In this document: positions 1 through 9,652 of the stretch, one piece after another
How positions within the stretch are numbered: the first letter of the stretch is position 1
Layout: every line of letters starts with the position of its first letter
From: Granulicella sp. 5B5
GTDB lineage: Bacteria > Acidobacteriota > Terriglobia > Terriglobales > Acidobacteriaceae
DNA: 64,000 nt
NCBI RefSeq assembly: GCF_014083945.1
Contig: NZ_CP046444.1
Span: forward strand, 2,480,001 to 2,544,000
Direction: 5' to 3'
Notes under the pieces: generated by a model
Seen by the model: only the letters and a program-made list of their open reading frames with translations
What the model was told of the DNA's origin: nothing
Database searches by the model: none
Translations under genes and position numbers: made by a program

Positions 1-19
1 TAAAGGAGTTGGGCTGCGT

Positions 20-835
20 ATGGCGAAGCCGGTGACGGTCACGTATGAGGTGTGGGCGAAGAAGGAAGAGACGGCGATGGCCATGGCTCGACTGTTTGCG
101 CGCAAGGTAGAAGAGGCAGCGGCAAAGCGCGGTGTGGCGCGTATAGCGGTCTCCGGCGGCTCCACGCCGCAGGAGAGCTTCAACCTGCTGGCCGACCCGG
201 CCGGCCCGTTCGCGACGACTGTGCCGTGGGACAAGCTGCAGCTCTACTGGGTCGACGAGCGTTGCGTCGCGCCCGAGCACCCTGAGTCGAACTACGGCGT
301 CTGCCGCGAGCTGCTGCTGAACAAGGTGCCGCTGCCCGCGGCAAACGTGCATCGCATGGAAGGCGAGCTGGACCCGGAAGAGGCCGCAGCGCGCTACGAG
401 ACCGTGCTGCGCAACACCATGAAGCTCGAAGGCGCGGAGTCGCCGGCGTTCGATCTGCTGCTGCTGGGCATGGGCCCTGACGGCCACACGGCGTCGCTAT
501 TTCCGCATACCGAAGGGCTTGAGGTCATCAACCGCCTGGTCATTGCCAACCATGTGCCGCAGAAGGACACCTGGCGCATCTCGCTCACGGCCCCGGTCAT
601 CAATCAGGCCAGCGAGGTGGTCTTCGCCATTGAAGGTGAGGGCAAGGCCGACGTGCTGGCCGCTGTGCTCACGGGCCCGCGCAATCCTGAGGAACTGCCC
701 TCACAACTGATCCGTCCCTCGAATGGTAAGCTTCTCTTTCTTCTGGATGAGGCCGCCGCGGCGAAGCTCCCGGCGGCCAACGATATATTTGCCAGCGAAG
801 ACGGTAGCCGCAAGGTTGGGACCCTGGAGATTTAG
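20..835 (+). CDS. pgl: 6-phosphogluconolactonase (DevB/SOL type)
   Basis: Hydrolyses 6-phosphogluconolactone to 6-phosphogluconate in the oxidative pentose phosphate pathway; cytosolic. The 271-residue product has the family landmarks in order: SGGSTP near residues 45-50, DERCV at 79-83 followed by HPESNYG, and GMGPDGHTASLFP at 150-162, the phosphate-binding and catalytic block. The length is normal for the family. An AAGGAG ribosome-binding site lies at about positions 3-8, supporting the ATG at 20. It precedes glucokinase on the same strand with a 169-bp gap, so the pair fits a glucose-6-phosphate module. A zwf gene may lie just outside the left edge (inference). Confidence 0.96.
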   Translation: MAKPVTVTYEVWAKKEETAMAMARLFARKVEEAAAKRGVARIAVSGGSTPQESFNLLADPAGPFATTVPWDKLQLYWVDERCVAPEHPESNYGVCRELLLNKVPLPAANVHRMEGELDPEEAAARYETVLRNTMKLEGAESPAFDLLLLGMGPDGHTASLFPHTEGLEVINRLVIANHVPQKDTWRISLTAPVINQASEVVFAIEGEGKADVLAAVLTGPRNPEELPSQLIRPSNGKLLFLLDEAAAAKLPAANDIFASEDGSRKVGTLEI

Positions 836-1004
836 TAGCACAAGGGGTAGTGAGTTACGAAGAAAAACGTTTATCTTCTATTTTGCACCGCTCTCTGTTC
901 CGATTAGGCAGGAAAGGCAGTGAGTCTGGAGTAACGCCGCAATGGATGTAGGGTCTGTGTCTTCTCTGCTCCTATCGCGTACTCCTGACTCCGAATGAAA
1001 AACG

Positions 1005-2036
1005 ATGATTCTGGCAGGCGATGTAGGCGGTACAAAGGTCCATCTGGCGCTGTACAACTTTGTGGGCGGCAAACTGGTGGCCGTGCGCGAGCACAAGTTT
1101 CCTGCGCACGAGTACGGTTCGCTCGACGAGGTCGTCAAGGCGTTTCAGGCGCAGGGCGGCAAGGACGAGCCGCCGATCTTCGCGGCGTGCTTCGGCTGCC
1201 CCGGACCGGTGCGCGACGGCCGGCTTAAGCTGACCAACCTTCCCTGGACCCTCGATACGCGCGAGCTTGTCAAGTCGCTCGGCATCGAGCACATCTTCCT
1301 CATCAACGACCTGGAAGCCAACGGCTACGGCGTCCCGGAACTCGCGCCGGAGAAGATCTTCACCCTGCACGAAGGCGATGCGAAGGGCGTGGGCCACCGC
1401 GGCCTGGTCTCCGCCGGCACCGGGCTGGGCGAGGCGCTGCTCATCTGGGATGCCAAATCGAAGACACATCTGCCGCTACCCTCCGAGGGCGGCCACAGCG
1501 ACTTCGCGGCAAGAAACGATCGCGAGATCGCTTTGCTGGAGTACCTGCGCCGTACTCTGAACGGCCGTGTGAGCCATGAGCGCGTCGTCTCCGGCCTCGG
1601 CATCAAGAACATCTACGCGTTTCTGCGCGACGACGTAAAGTTGGAGGAGCCCGCGTGGCTGGCCGCGCGCATGGCCACCGAAGATCCCAATGCGGTCATC
1701 GGGCAGTGCGGAGAGGACGGCTCCAGCGAGATCTGCGCCGAAGCACTCCGCATCTTTGTCTCGGCCTACGGAGCTGAGGCCGGCAACGTAGCCCTGAAGG
1801 TGCTCGCCATGGGAGGCATCTATCTGGGCGGGGGCATCGCGCCAAAGATTCTGAAGACGATGCAAAATGGCGAGTTCACCCGGGCATTCCTCGATAAAGG
1901 GCGGCTCTCCCCCTTGCTGGAAGCGATACCTGTACGTGTCATCCTTGATGACACCTGTGCATTATTGGGCGCGGCGGCGTATGCAGAAGCACGAGCAGCA
2001 GAGCTATCAGGCCGATCAGAACGGGCGGGATCGTAA
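1005..2036 (+). CDS. glk: glucokinase (Glk family)
   Basis: ATP-dependent phosphorylation of glucose to glucose-6-phosphate; cytosolic, 343 residues. It belongs to the bacterial Glk family of the actin/hexokinase ATPase fold. GDVGGTK (residues 5-11) is the phosphate-1 loop, IND at 100-102 supplies the catalytic Asp, SAGTGLGEA near 137-145 is the phosphate-2 region, and SEGGH at 161-165 is the sugar-binding motif. Another ATG eleven bases upstream is out of frame, and no strong ribosome-binding site precedes 1005, so translation may be modest. Its position after pgl suggests joint use in sugar catabolism. Confidence 0.94.
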   Translation: MILAGDVGGTKVHLALYNFVGGKLVAVREHKFPAHEYGSLDEVVKAFQAQGGKDEPPIFAACFGCPGPVRDGRLKLTNLPWTLDTRELVKSLGIEHIFLINDLEANGYGVPELAPEKIFTLHEGDAKGVGHRGLVSAGTGLGEALLIWDAKSKTHLPLPSEGGHSDFAARNDREIALLEYLRRTLNGRVSHERVVSGLGIKNIYAFLRDDVKLEEPAWLAARMATEDPNAVIGQCGEDGSSEICAEALRIFVSAYGAEAGNVALKVLAMGGIYLGGGIAPKILKTMQNGEFTRAFLDKGRLSPLLEAIPVRVILDDTCALLGAAAYAEARAAELSGRSERAGS

Positions 2037-2534
2037 ACGTCCATTCGTGGGGAACGCCTTTAAAAAGGTGGAATTCGACTACGTCGAGTTCCCGATTGAT
2101 ATATTTTCCGGGTTCCCTGTGGCTTACCACACCATAGGTTGACAGCCATATTTTGCGCCCTGGCTACCGCCGCGGCTGCAACCGTCCTTCCCTTCGACTG
2201 GCACCTCGCCCATCGCCAAGCTGGAGGACTCGCTGGCCAATGCCGTGAACGTCTGTGTGACCTCGGGCAGCGCGGCGTCCCTTAGCGGTCTGACAGCAAA
2301 ATTGAAACCCATTGGGCCGTATCGATGTCCGAATGCGGGAAATCGCAAGGATATCGGTCGTGCAGCGGTGTGCATCCCCCGATCCCTCCTGTTTGACTGC
2401 CAGTAATTGTGACTTGACATGTATTACAGGGAGCGGTGATAGTGTTTGGCGCAGCAAAATCGCGCACGATCACGCTCCGGTTATGGCCGGCGGTGGAGAT
2501 GCAAGTACCCTGTATGGCCTTTTGAGGAGTCCAA
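2037..2534. other. intergenic region between glk and the large receptor gene
   Basis: A stretch of 498 bp with no gene I can support. The first 100 bp are AT-richer than the surroundings. The middle (about 2150-2300) looks codon-like in base composition, but none of its frames gives a recognisable protein. The last 120 bp carry a plausible promoter for the receptor gene. Confidence 0.6.
2414..2443 (+). promoter_or_regulatory. putative sigma-70-type promoter of the TonB receptor gene
   Basis: A perfect -35 box TTGACA at 2414-2419 is followed after 18 bp by GATAGT at 2438-2443, an acceptable -10. It lies 92 bp upstream of the receptor's start codon. This is a sequence match only. Confidence 0.45.
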
Positions 2535-5500
2535 GTGAGCAACCATCTTTTTCCCAAGCTTTCCCCGGTGCCGCAGGCGCTGGCGCGGCCTCTCGCCGCC
2601 GTTGTTGTCTTCTTCTGCCTGTTACTGGCCGGCACCGCCGCCCACGCGCAGCTCAGCGGCAAGGGCGCCGTCAGTGGAACCGTCATGGACCCCACAGGCG
2701 CGTCCATTCCCGGAGCCACCATTGCCGCCACTAACACGGCAAACGGTGTGGTGACTACGACCACCAGCACCTCGGCTGGAGACTACGCGATCAACACCCT
2801 CGACGCCGGCATCTACACGATCACCGTCACCGCCAACGGCTTCGAGAAGCTCTCGCAGAAGGATGTCCACGTCAACGCGCTTGAGACGCAGACCTTCAAT
2901 CCGAAGATGACCATCGGCAGTACCGACCAGGAAGTCACTGTCACCACGCTGCCTCCGCAGCTCGAGACCACCAACGCGACCCTCGGTGCCACCATGGAGA
3001 ACGAGATGTACTCCGCGCTGCCGATCGAGATGGGCGCCTACGGCCAGGCTGATCAGCGCCGCGCTACCGACTTCGCCTACCTGATGCCTGGCGTGCAGGG
3101 TAATGAGACCAACGGCAACGCCACCACCAACGCTGGCGTCGTCAATGGCTCCGGCTCCCGTGGCGCTGTCTCCGACGTTTACATTGACGGTGTGGCTTTC
3201 GTCCGCGCCGGCGGCAACGGCGACCCGCGCTTCGTTTGGACGGCCATCTCCGTCGACGCAGTCGACCAGTTCCAGGTGCAGACCAGCGGCTACTCGGCCA
3301 TCTACGAGGGCCAGGGCATCCAGAACTACACCGTCAAGGCTGGCGCCAACAAGTATCACGCCAGCGTGTACGAGTTCTTCCGCAATACCGTGCTCGACAC
3401 CTGGGGCTGGAACAAGGGCGCCACCAAGCCCATCGAGAACTCTAACGAGTACGGCATCAATCTCAGCGGTCCGCTAGTCCCCTTCGGCAAGTGGAAAGAG
3501 AAGCTCTTCTTCTTCGGCAACTACAACGGCTTCCGCTACGCCAGTGAGACACCGACGACGATTACCTTTCCCACGGTAGCGCAGCAGGGCGGCGATTTCA
3601 GTGCTGTCGGTTACAACATCTACGATCCCAACACGCAAACTGCCTGCACCGCGAACAGCACCAATGGTCCCTGCCGTTATCAGTATGGCTACATGGCCGG
3701 TGGCACAACTGGACCGGCTGGCAATCCTGTCCGTAACCCGGCGGCGGCGGTCAATGTCATTCCGGCCAGCGAGTTCTGGAACGTTGCTTTGAACAGCCAG
3801 AAGTTCCTGCCCACGCTCAATAGCCAGAATGTCCAGGGTAATTTCATTGCCCCCAACAAGACTGGCCTGGTGAACTGGTCGACGACGGATCGTATCGACT
3901 ACGTCATTTCGCCGAAGGACACGCTGACGATGATCGGTGCCGTCGGCCGTCAGGCCAGCTCGAACCCCGTGTATCAGACGACACCGGGGCGCAACGTTGG
4001 CCCCTTGCCGTACAACTACTCGCAGGCCTATGCGCCGAAGACTGCTGTAGGCATTATTGAAGAGAACCATACATTTACCGATCGCCTGGTTAATCAGTTG
4101 AAGTACGGCTATGCCCGCTACAACGGTCCGACCTTCGAATCGAACAATGAGCCGGTGTATTCGGCAACCTCGCTGGGCCTCTCGAACCTTCCCTCAGGCC
4201 CGGCTTCCACGGCTTTCCCCATCGTGGACTTCAGTTCGTCCATCAACTCGCCGGTCAACAACTCTCCCACCTGGTGGGGTGGTACCACGCCGAACCTCAC
4301 GCTGGCGGAAAACTACACGTTAGTCGACAACCTTCAGTGGGTGAAAGGCAAGCATACGCTCACCTTTGGCGGACAGATTGCCTGGTTGCTCTACAACGTG
4401 GTCAACGCCACCGGTGGCACCACGCCTCTCACGCTCTCCAACTCCGTAACGGAAACCGCGGCAATCACGCCTTCCAGCAACACCAGCCCGAAGTACGCAG
4501 TCACGTCTGGCACTGGTATTTCCTACGCCAGCTACCTTATCGGTCAGGTGGATAAGGCGAGCTTCACACAGTATCTGCAGCAGGAGTACGGCACGCGCTT
4601 CCGCCCCATCTCGCCCTACGTGCAGGACAACTGGAAGGTATCTTCGAAGCTCACGCTCGACCTTGGCCTCCGTTGGGACTACTTCCCCTCGCTGCGCGAA
4701 GTGCACGATGCGGGAAGTTTCTTCAACCCCAACCTCGCAAATCCCATCACTGGCTCCAATGGAGCTCTGCAGTTCACCGGCAATGGCGCCGGTACCTGCA
4801 ACTGCGACACGCCAGTCCAGAAGTGGTACAAGAACTTCGGCCCGCGCATCGGCCTCGCGTATCAAATCGATCCGAAAACTGTAATCCGTGCCAGCTATGG
4901 CCTCATGTTCACGCACGGCAATGGCGTCGGCGGCCTCACCACCAGCCTGGGCACACTGGGCTTTTCGGCCGCACCGAGCTTCTCCGCCAGCGGGACGCTG
5001 CTGAGTACCACGGGCTTCGGCGGTGCCAACGGAGCATTGCCTAACTACACCGGCGCTGCGGGCGTCGCCTCCGGTCCGCAATATGGCACCGGCTACACCA
5101 CCATCACTGGATACACGGGCACTCCTTCCAGCATGGGCTATGCCGATCCTTACCTCGGCAGCCGCGCTCCGGAGTACAGCAACTGGAGCTTCGGCTTCCA
5201 GCACCAGTGGACGAACACCATCGCTTCGACCATCAGTTATGTTGGATCGGAAGGCCACTTCGAGCAGGAAGACAGCGCCAATGCCCGCGGCCTGTACTCC
5301 AATCAGCTCAATCCGTCGTATCTCTCCCTCAACTCCAAGCTCAGCTCGCTTGCAACCTCGGCGAACTGCGCTGCCGCTGGAGTTACCTGCCCGGCAAACT
5401 TCACTACGTCGCAATCCATCGCGACAGCTCTCAAGCCCTTCCCCTTCCAGAGCGTGACCGATACCTTCGGCGACGTTGCAAACTCCAGCTATCATGCTCT

Positions 5501-6347
5501 GCAGGCTTCGCTGAACATGCGTCCCACGCATGGCGATACCTTCATGATCAACTACACCTGGTCGCACGCGATTGACGATGGCGGCACCTTCCGCACCGGT
5601 TATGCTATCCCGGCCGGAACGCTAGCCAATGAGCCGGGAGCAACCTACAAAGCCGACCGCATCGAGCGCAGCTCATCAACCACCAACCAGCCGCAGCATC
5701 TGGTCGTCACCAATGTGTGGGACCTGCCCTTCGGCAAGTCCATTGCCAACAACAATGCAGTCGAGCGTGCAGTGCTGGGAGGCTTCCACTTCTCGCAGAT
5801 CTTCCAAGCGTTCTCCGGTTCTCCGTTGGCGATTACTGGTTCTTCCTGCCAGACCAATCCTGCGCAGGTGCAGTGCTACGCGAATTACAACCCAAGCTTT
5901 GTAGGTTCAGCCCGCCAGAATGGTGCCTGGGGCAAGAAGACCCTCTCCGGCTCACCAACGGCGGTCAGCTACATCACTCCCAGCGCCGGTACGCAGGGTG
6001 CGGAGACCGGGCCGTTTATCAACCCGTCCCTCCTGGCAGCTACCACGGCCTATCCGAACGGCGACCCGCATGCTCCGCTGTACACGTTCTCCAACGGCGC
6101 TCGTACGGCTCCCTACCAGCTGTATGGCCCTGGCAACTACCAGCTTGACCTCGCACTGGTGCGCAGCTTCCCGCTGCACTTCCACAATGCTGTCCTGAAC
6201 TTCCGTTCGGAGTACTACAACGTCACCAACAAGACGTTCTTCGCTGTGGCTAGCACGCAGCTCGGCAACTCGAGCTTCGGCACCGCCACAGTGAGCCCCA
6301 ACTACAACCGCAGGGCCGCTCAGTTCTCCGCGCGCCTCTCCTTCTAA
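2535..6347 (+). CDS. Oar-like TonB-dependent receptor with N-terminal carboxypeptidase regulatory-like domain
   Basis: Outer-membrane transporter of the very large type abundant in Acidobacteriota, 1,270 residues. A signal peptide (hydrophobic VVVFFCLLLAG, cleaved after AHAQ near residue 39) precedes a beta-sandwich carboxypeptidase-regulatory domain (about 44-130; GTVMDPTGASIPGATI). A plug-like region follows (about 150-270, with SDVYIDGV), then a long barrel rich in aromatic, Asn and Thr residues that ends in the terminal Phe of RLSF. The start is GTG at 2535 with a GAGGAG site 5 bases upstream. The ligand is unknown; relatives are often linked to polysaccharide or peptide uptake. It is monocistronic, bounded by a promoter and a terminator. 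Confidence 0.9.
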   Translation: MSNHLFPKLSPVPQALARPLAAVVVFFCLLLAGTAAHAQLSGKGAVSGTVMDPTGASIPGATIAATNTANGVVTTTTSTSAGDYAINTLDAGIYTITVTANGFEKLSQKDVHVNALETQTFNPKMTIGSTDQEVTVTTLPPQLETTNATLGATMENEMYSALPIEMGAYGQADQRRATDFAYLMPGVQGNETNGNATTNAGVVNGSGSRGAVSDVYIDGVAFVRAGGNGDPRFVWTAISVDAVDQFQVQTSGYSAIYEGQGIQNYTVKAGANKYHASVYEFFRNTVLDTWGWNKGATKPIENSNEYGINLSGPLVPFGKWKEKLFFFGNYNGFRYASETPTTITFPTVAQQGGDFSAVGYNIYDPNTQTACTANSTNGPCRYQYGYMAGGTTGPAGNPVRNPAAAVNVIPASEFWNVALNSQKFLPTLNSQNVQGNFIAPNKTGLVNWSTTDRIDYVISPKDTLTMIGAVGRQASSNPVYQTTPGRNVGPLPYNYSQAYAPKTAVGIIEENHTFTDRLVNQLKYGYARYNGPTFESNNEPVYSATSLGLSNLPSGPASTAFPIVDFSSSINSPVNNSPTWWGGTTPNLTLAENYTLVDNLQWVKGKHTLTFGGQIAWLLYNVVNATGGTTPLTLSNSVTETAAITPSSNTSPKYAVTSGTGISYASYLIGQVDKASFTQYLQQEYGTRFRPISPYVQDNWKVSSKLTLDLGLRWDYFPSLREVHDAGSFFNPNLANPITGSNGALQFTGNGAGTCNCDTPVQKWYKNFGPRIGLAYQIDPKTVIRASYGLMFTHGNGVGGLTTSLGTLGFSAAPSFSASGTLLSTTGFGGANGALPNYTGAAGVASGPQYGTGYTTITGYTGTPSSMGYADPYLGSRAPEYSNWSFGFQHQWTNTIASTISYVGSEGHFEQEDSANARGLYSNQLNPSYLSLNSKLSSLATSANCAAAGVTCPANFTTSQSIATALKPFPFQSVTDTFGDVANSSYHALQASLNMRPTHGDTFMINYTWSHAIDDGGTFRTGYAIPAGTLANEPGATYKADRIERSSSTTNQPQHLVVTNVWDLPFGKSIANNNAVERAVLGGFHFSQIFQAFSGSPLAITGSSCQTNPAQVQCYANYNPSFVGSARQNGAWGKKTLSGSPTAVSYITPSAGTQGAETGPFINPSLLAATTAYPNGDPHAPLYTFSNGARTAPYQLYGPGNYQLDLALVRSFPLHFHNAVLNFRSEYYNVTNKTFFAVASTQLGNSSFGTATVSPNYNRRAAQFSARLSF

Positions 6348-6362
6348 GGCATCTCATCTCCA

Positions 6363-6400
6363 AAACAGCGATGCCGCCTCAAGGGGCGGCATCGCTGTTT
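6363..6400 (+). terminator. rho-independent terminator after the receptor gene
   Basis: A perfect 16-bp stem, 6363-6378 paired with 6385-6400, with a 6-nt loop. It ends in TTT and lies 16 bp past the receptor stop codon. The symmetrical A and T flanks could also let it act on the opposite strand. Confidence 0.85.
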
Positions 6401-6425
6401 AAGAGTGCAGCTCCCTTGTTGGGGA

Positions 6426-6480
6426 TACGGCGCTAACTTCAATTGGCTGCGGATCTTACCCCCAAAACCGGGGGGGGGGC
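6426..6480 (+). repeat. dispersed repeat family A, copy 1
   Basis: About 55 bp beginning TACGGCGCTAACTTCAAT, continuing through GGCTGCGGATC and ending in a run of ten Gs. Related copies lie at 23698-23760 (same strand) and 28815-28876 (opposite strand). The G run ends at the stop codon of the minus-strand gene that finishes at 6480, so the repeat fills the spacer between two convergent genes. Confidence 0.8.
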
Positions 6481-6800
6481 TACATGATCCGGAACCGCTC
6501 CCGCATCAGCCGCTGGAAGCGTGGCCGCCAGATCAGGTCATAGGCCAGCTCCTTGCCCGGAAACATCGCCAGCGCCGCCGCGCGGCTGTCCGCGATCATC
6601 TGCGAAGCATCGTCGATCGTGAGCGAGACATCCTGCGAGATCGTCTGCATCACCAGGTTCATCATCATCTGCAGGCGGCGAATGAGCTTGGCCTCCTCAA
6701 GCTCTTCGACAGACTTTAGCCGGCCTTTGGGGACTTGTGGCGGGTTGGGAGTGAGATCGTCGGAACAGGGTTGCGCAGCAGGCGATGAAGGCTTATCCAT
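6480..6800 (-). CDS. conserved hypothetical protein, helical, 106 residues
   Basis: I do not recognise a named family. The start at 6800 is chosen because an AAGGAG site sits at 6805-6810; a start nine codons upstream has no such support. The N-terminal third is Pro/Ser-rich and probably disordered. The rest is predicted helical (ELEEAKLIRRLQMMMNLVMQ, then an Asp/Ala-rich segment and a basic RPRFQRLMRERF end). There is no signal peptide or membrane segment. It lies just downstream of comEC on the same strand, with repeat A abutting its stop codon. A small cytosolic accessory protein is all that can be inferred. Confidence 0.7.
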   Translation of the reverse strand: MDKPSSPAAQPCSDDLTPNPPQVPKGRLKSVEELEEAKLIRRLQMMMNLVMQTISQDVSLTIDDASQMIADSRAAALAMFPGKELAYDLIWRPRFQRLMRERFRIM

Positions 6801-6889
6801 GGGTCTCCTTGCAAAGGAAATTGGCAAAACGCGGAGGTTGATCCGCGCGTTGGAGAGAGCATCCCGTACAAGCTCAGCTTGCGTGCATT

Positions 6890-9613
6890 CTAGTCCGGGG
6901 GGGCTGCGGAAAACGCGGTGATGTGCCCATCGTGGGTCAGCAGAAACGTCTCCGCACCATGACGATCGGTGCGATACGTCTTCACATGGGCATCTTCCAG
7001 GCGCTCCAGCACCTCGGCACGCGGATGCCCAAATGTGTTGTGCCGCCCAACACTGATCACGGCCTCCTGCGGCTTGATAGCGTTAAGGAACTCCTGATAG
7101 GTGGATGTCTTGCTGCCATGGTGGCCCACTTTCAGCAGAGTCACCGGCGCAAGACGATGGTTGGTCAGCATATCGTCCTCGCTGGCAACCTGCGCATCGC
7201 CTTCGAGCTGCACACTGGCGCGCCCATAGTCGATACGCAACACCAGCGAGTCGTCGTTCGAGGGCACCCCCGGATTCCTGTAGGCAGCTTCAGGCGCGAG
7301 CACAGAGATCTGCGTCCCGCCCCACGGCATCGCATCGCCCGCATGTAGGTGCCGGACAGCGATATGCAACTGCGCAGCCTGCGCCAGCAAAGCCCGGAAG
7401 CTCGGCGAGTCACCCGGGTCGATACTCAGCCACAACTCGCGTGGACGAAGGTCATGCAGCACAGCAGGCATGCCGCCCATATGGTCCGAGTGCGCATGCG
7501 TCAGCACGATAACGTCGAGTCGGCGAATCCGGCGAGACCAGAGATAAGGAGCAACCACCTGTTCGCCAATGTCCCAACCAGATGCTGTGCTGGTGGGCCG
7601 CCCGGTAGGCCCGCCAGCGTCAATGAGCATGGTGCTTCCAGTGGGAGAGACCGCGAGCAGCGAGTCTCCCTGTCCAACATCGAGCGCCGTGATCTCAAGC
7701 ATGTCCGGATGCAGCAGCGGCGCCGCCGGATAGGCGACGACGGCTGGGACAAACAACACAAGCAGCGAACCTGCAAGAACAAGAGCACGCCTGCGCTCAA
7801 ACAGAAGGAAGCAAGAGAGTGCGATGAGCACCCCGGCGATAGCGATGCCCGATGCAGGAGGTGCGGGCATGCGCAGATCAGCGAGCGGAGCGCGCTGCAG
7901 GTGCATCACGGTGAAGCGCATGATGTGTAGCAGCAGTGCGGTAGCGGCCGCGGGAAGTATCGCGAGCCACGAGCTGATCAGCGAAGCGCAGAACATCAAT
8001 ACGGCGGCACAAAGCAGGGCCGCAAGCAAAGGGATATTCAGCAGATTGAGTGGCAACGCAAAGAGTGTCGCGCGATGAAAGTAGATGGCCATCGGGAGAA
8101 CGAGACAGAGCTCAGCGGCGAGGCTGACGACGAAGGCTTCAAGAAGGTAGAAGATGAGCCGCAGCGCCCACACCGGAAGTTGGCGAAAGTGGTGCCCCAG
8201 CAGCGAACCGCAGAGCGTACAGGCCATGCGGACCCCGACGCGGAACTGCGCGAGCTGCGGGTGGATGAAGGCGTCGATGGCGAAGACGTGCAGGAGCTTG
8301 AGAGAGCGGACGTAGGGCGCGATGGTGCGTTGGAGGATAGGCGAAGCGATGCCCGCAATTGCGACGATGACAAGGAAGGTCATCTGAAAGCTGGCCGCAG
8401 CCAAAGCGCGAGGGTCGAGTGCCAGGACGATTGTGGCAGCGAAGCCCAGCGCGTTGAGCGCATTGGCTTGTCGGTCGAGCCAAAGCGAGATGAGGTAAAT
8501 GGAAGTCATCAACAGCGCGCGCTGTGCGGGGACTCCAAAGCCTGTGAGCAGGGCATAAGTGGCAGTCAGCAGGATCGCGATAAGGACAGCGGGGCCTTCA
8601 CCGAGGCGGAGCCGGCGTAGCAGCCAGAAGAGCGCCGTCGCAAGCAGAGCGATGTGAAGGCCGGAGACGACGAAGAGATGAAAGGTGCCGGTGCGCTGAA
8701 AGGCATCGCGCAGATCGGAGGAGAGCAGTGTGCGGTTGCCGAAGAGCATGGCGCTGAGCATGGCCGAGTCTTCACGATTGAGTCGCAGCGAAACAGGCAA
8801 CGTTGCATTGGCGCGTGATGTTAGAAAATGGTCGAGACGATCGGCAGCCCATGTTTGCACAGCGTAGAGGCGACACCGCAGCGTTGGGGCTGCATTCGTC
8901 AACTGCGTGACACGCGATGATTTCGCTGTCGCCGTCAGGTCGATGCCCTCGGTGCGGAGTTGACTGGCGTAGGAAAAGGCGCCGGCATCACGATACGTGT
9001 CGGGCACCCGAAGCCGGAGCGGCACCTCGACCCCTTCGCCGCAGCGCAACGGAAGCGGAGAGCCCGTCAGCAAAACGCGCACCCCTCCGTTGAGTGGGCG
9101 CATCGTGTCGACATCCGGTGTCATGTCCTCGACGGCCGAGATATCGAGATCGATAGACTGAGTTGGCGGTTGCGTATCGACCTCCCATCCGCCAGGTTCG
9201 ATCTGCCAGGGCTGGAGCTGTGGTTCGTCCGCATCGGCGGTTCGCGGCGGCAGCAGCCGGATGCTGACGATGTGACCGCGGACATTCCGGTTCACACCGT
9301 CAGCATAGGTAAGCAGCACAGGGTGTTCTGTAATGGGCGGCTCAATCTGAGTGCACCAGCAGCCAACGACAGCCCACAGCGCCAGTGCCGGAACGATAGC
9401 GATGCTAGGTGCTCGCACAAGGGCGACGGCGCTGAGAACGACTAGCAAAGCCGCCGCTAACACCAGTAGACGCGTTGGTTGCCAGTGCTGCGCCAGCAGA
9501 ATGCCTGCAGCGAAGCACAATGCCGCAGCCAGCATGGGGATGCGCCGCAGCCGCAGAGGCTCCACGGCCGGGGGATGGTTCATCCAATGGCTTGCAGCGC
9601 CGACTGCCTGCAT
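6890..9613 (-). CDS. comEC: ComEC/Rec2-family DNA internalisation protein
   Basis: Inner-membrane channel protein for single-stranded DNA uptake in natural transformation, 907 residues. An N-terminal membrane pair (about 20-75) leads to the OB-like DUF4131 region. The polytopic competence domain follows (about 290-620, many hydrophobic helices, with FHLFVVSGLHIALLA). The C-terminal metallo-beta-lactamase-like domain carries LTHAHSDHMGG near residues 702-712 and a later VGHHGS motif. Start choice is between 9613 and an ATG ten codons downstream; neither has a strong ribosome-binding site. A comEA-like helix-hairpin-helix protein is encoded far away at 60.6 kb. No other competence gene is in the window. 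Confidence 0.9.
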   Translation of the reverse strand: MQAVGAASHWMNHPPAVEPLRLRRIPMLAAALCFAAGILLAQHWQPTRLLVLAAALLVVLSAVALVRAPSIAIVPALALWAVVGCWCTQIEPPITEHPVLLTYADGVNRNVRGHIVSIRLLPPRTADADEPQLQPWQIEPGGWEVDTQPPTQSIDLDISAVEDMTPDVDTMRPLNGGVRVLLTGSPLPLRCGEGVEVPLRLRVPDTYRDAGAFSYASQLRTEGIDLTATAKSSRVTQLTNAAPTLRCRLYAVQTWAADRLDHFLTSRANATLPVSLRLNREDSAMLSAMLFGNRTLLSSDLRDAFQRTGTFHLFVVSGLHIALLATALFWLLRRLRLGEGPAVLIAILLTATYALLTGFGVPAQRALLMTSIYLISLWLDRQANALNALGFAATIVLALDPRALAAASFQMTFLVIVAIAGIASPILQRTIAPYVRSLKLLHVFAIDAFIHPQLAQFRVGVRMACTLCGSLLGHHFRQLPVWALRLIFYLLEAFVVSLAAELCLVLPMAIYFHRATLFALPLNLLNIPLLAALLCAAVLMFCASLISSWLAILPAAATALLLHIMRFTVMHLQRAPLADLRMPAPPASGIAIAGVLIALSCFLLFERRRALVLAGSLLVLFVPAVVAYPAAPLLHPDMLEITALDVGQGDSLLAVSPTGSTMLIDAGGPTGRPTSTASGWDIGEQVVAPYLWSRRIRRLDVIVLTHAHSDHMGGMPAVLHDLRPRELWLSIDPGDSPSFRALLAQAAQLHIAVRHLHAGDAMPWGGTQISVLAPEAAYRNPGVPSNDDSLVLRIDYGRASVQLEGDAQVASEDDMLTNHRLAPVTLLKVGHHGSKTSTYQEFLNAIKPQEAVISVGRHNTFGHPRAEVLERLEDAHVKTYRTDRHGAETFLLTHDGHITAFSAAPPD

Positions 9614-9652
9614 GGGAAGCGCTACCTATCGTTCAAGTGTGATGGGATGAGT

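Noticed and set aside
1939-2130. Minus-strand open frame with a hydrophobic segment, antisense to the end of glk
   Set aside because: Starts with GTG, has no ribosome-binding site, and most of its hydrophobic part is the exact antisense of the glk C-terminus. No family match.
2150-2310. Codon-like base composition in the glk-receptor spacer, possible gene remnant
   Set aside because: None of the forward frames gives a recognisable protein and all are short; it is left as intergenic.
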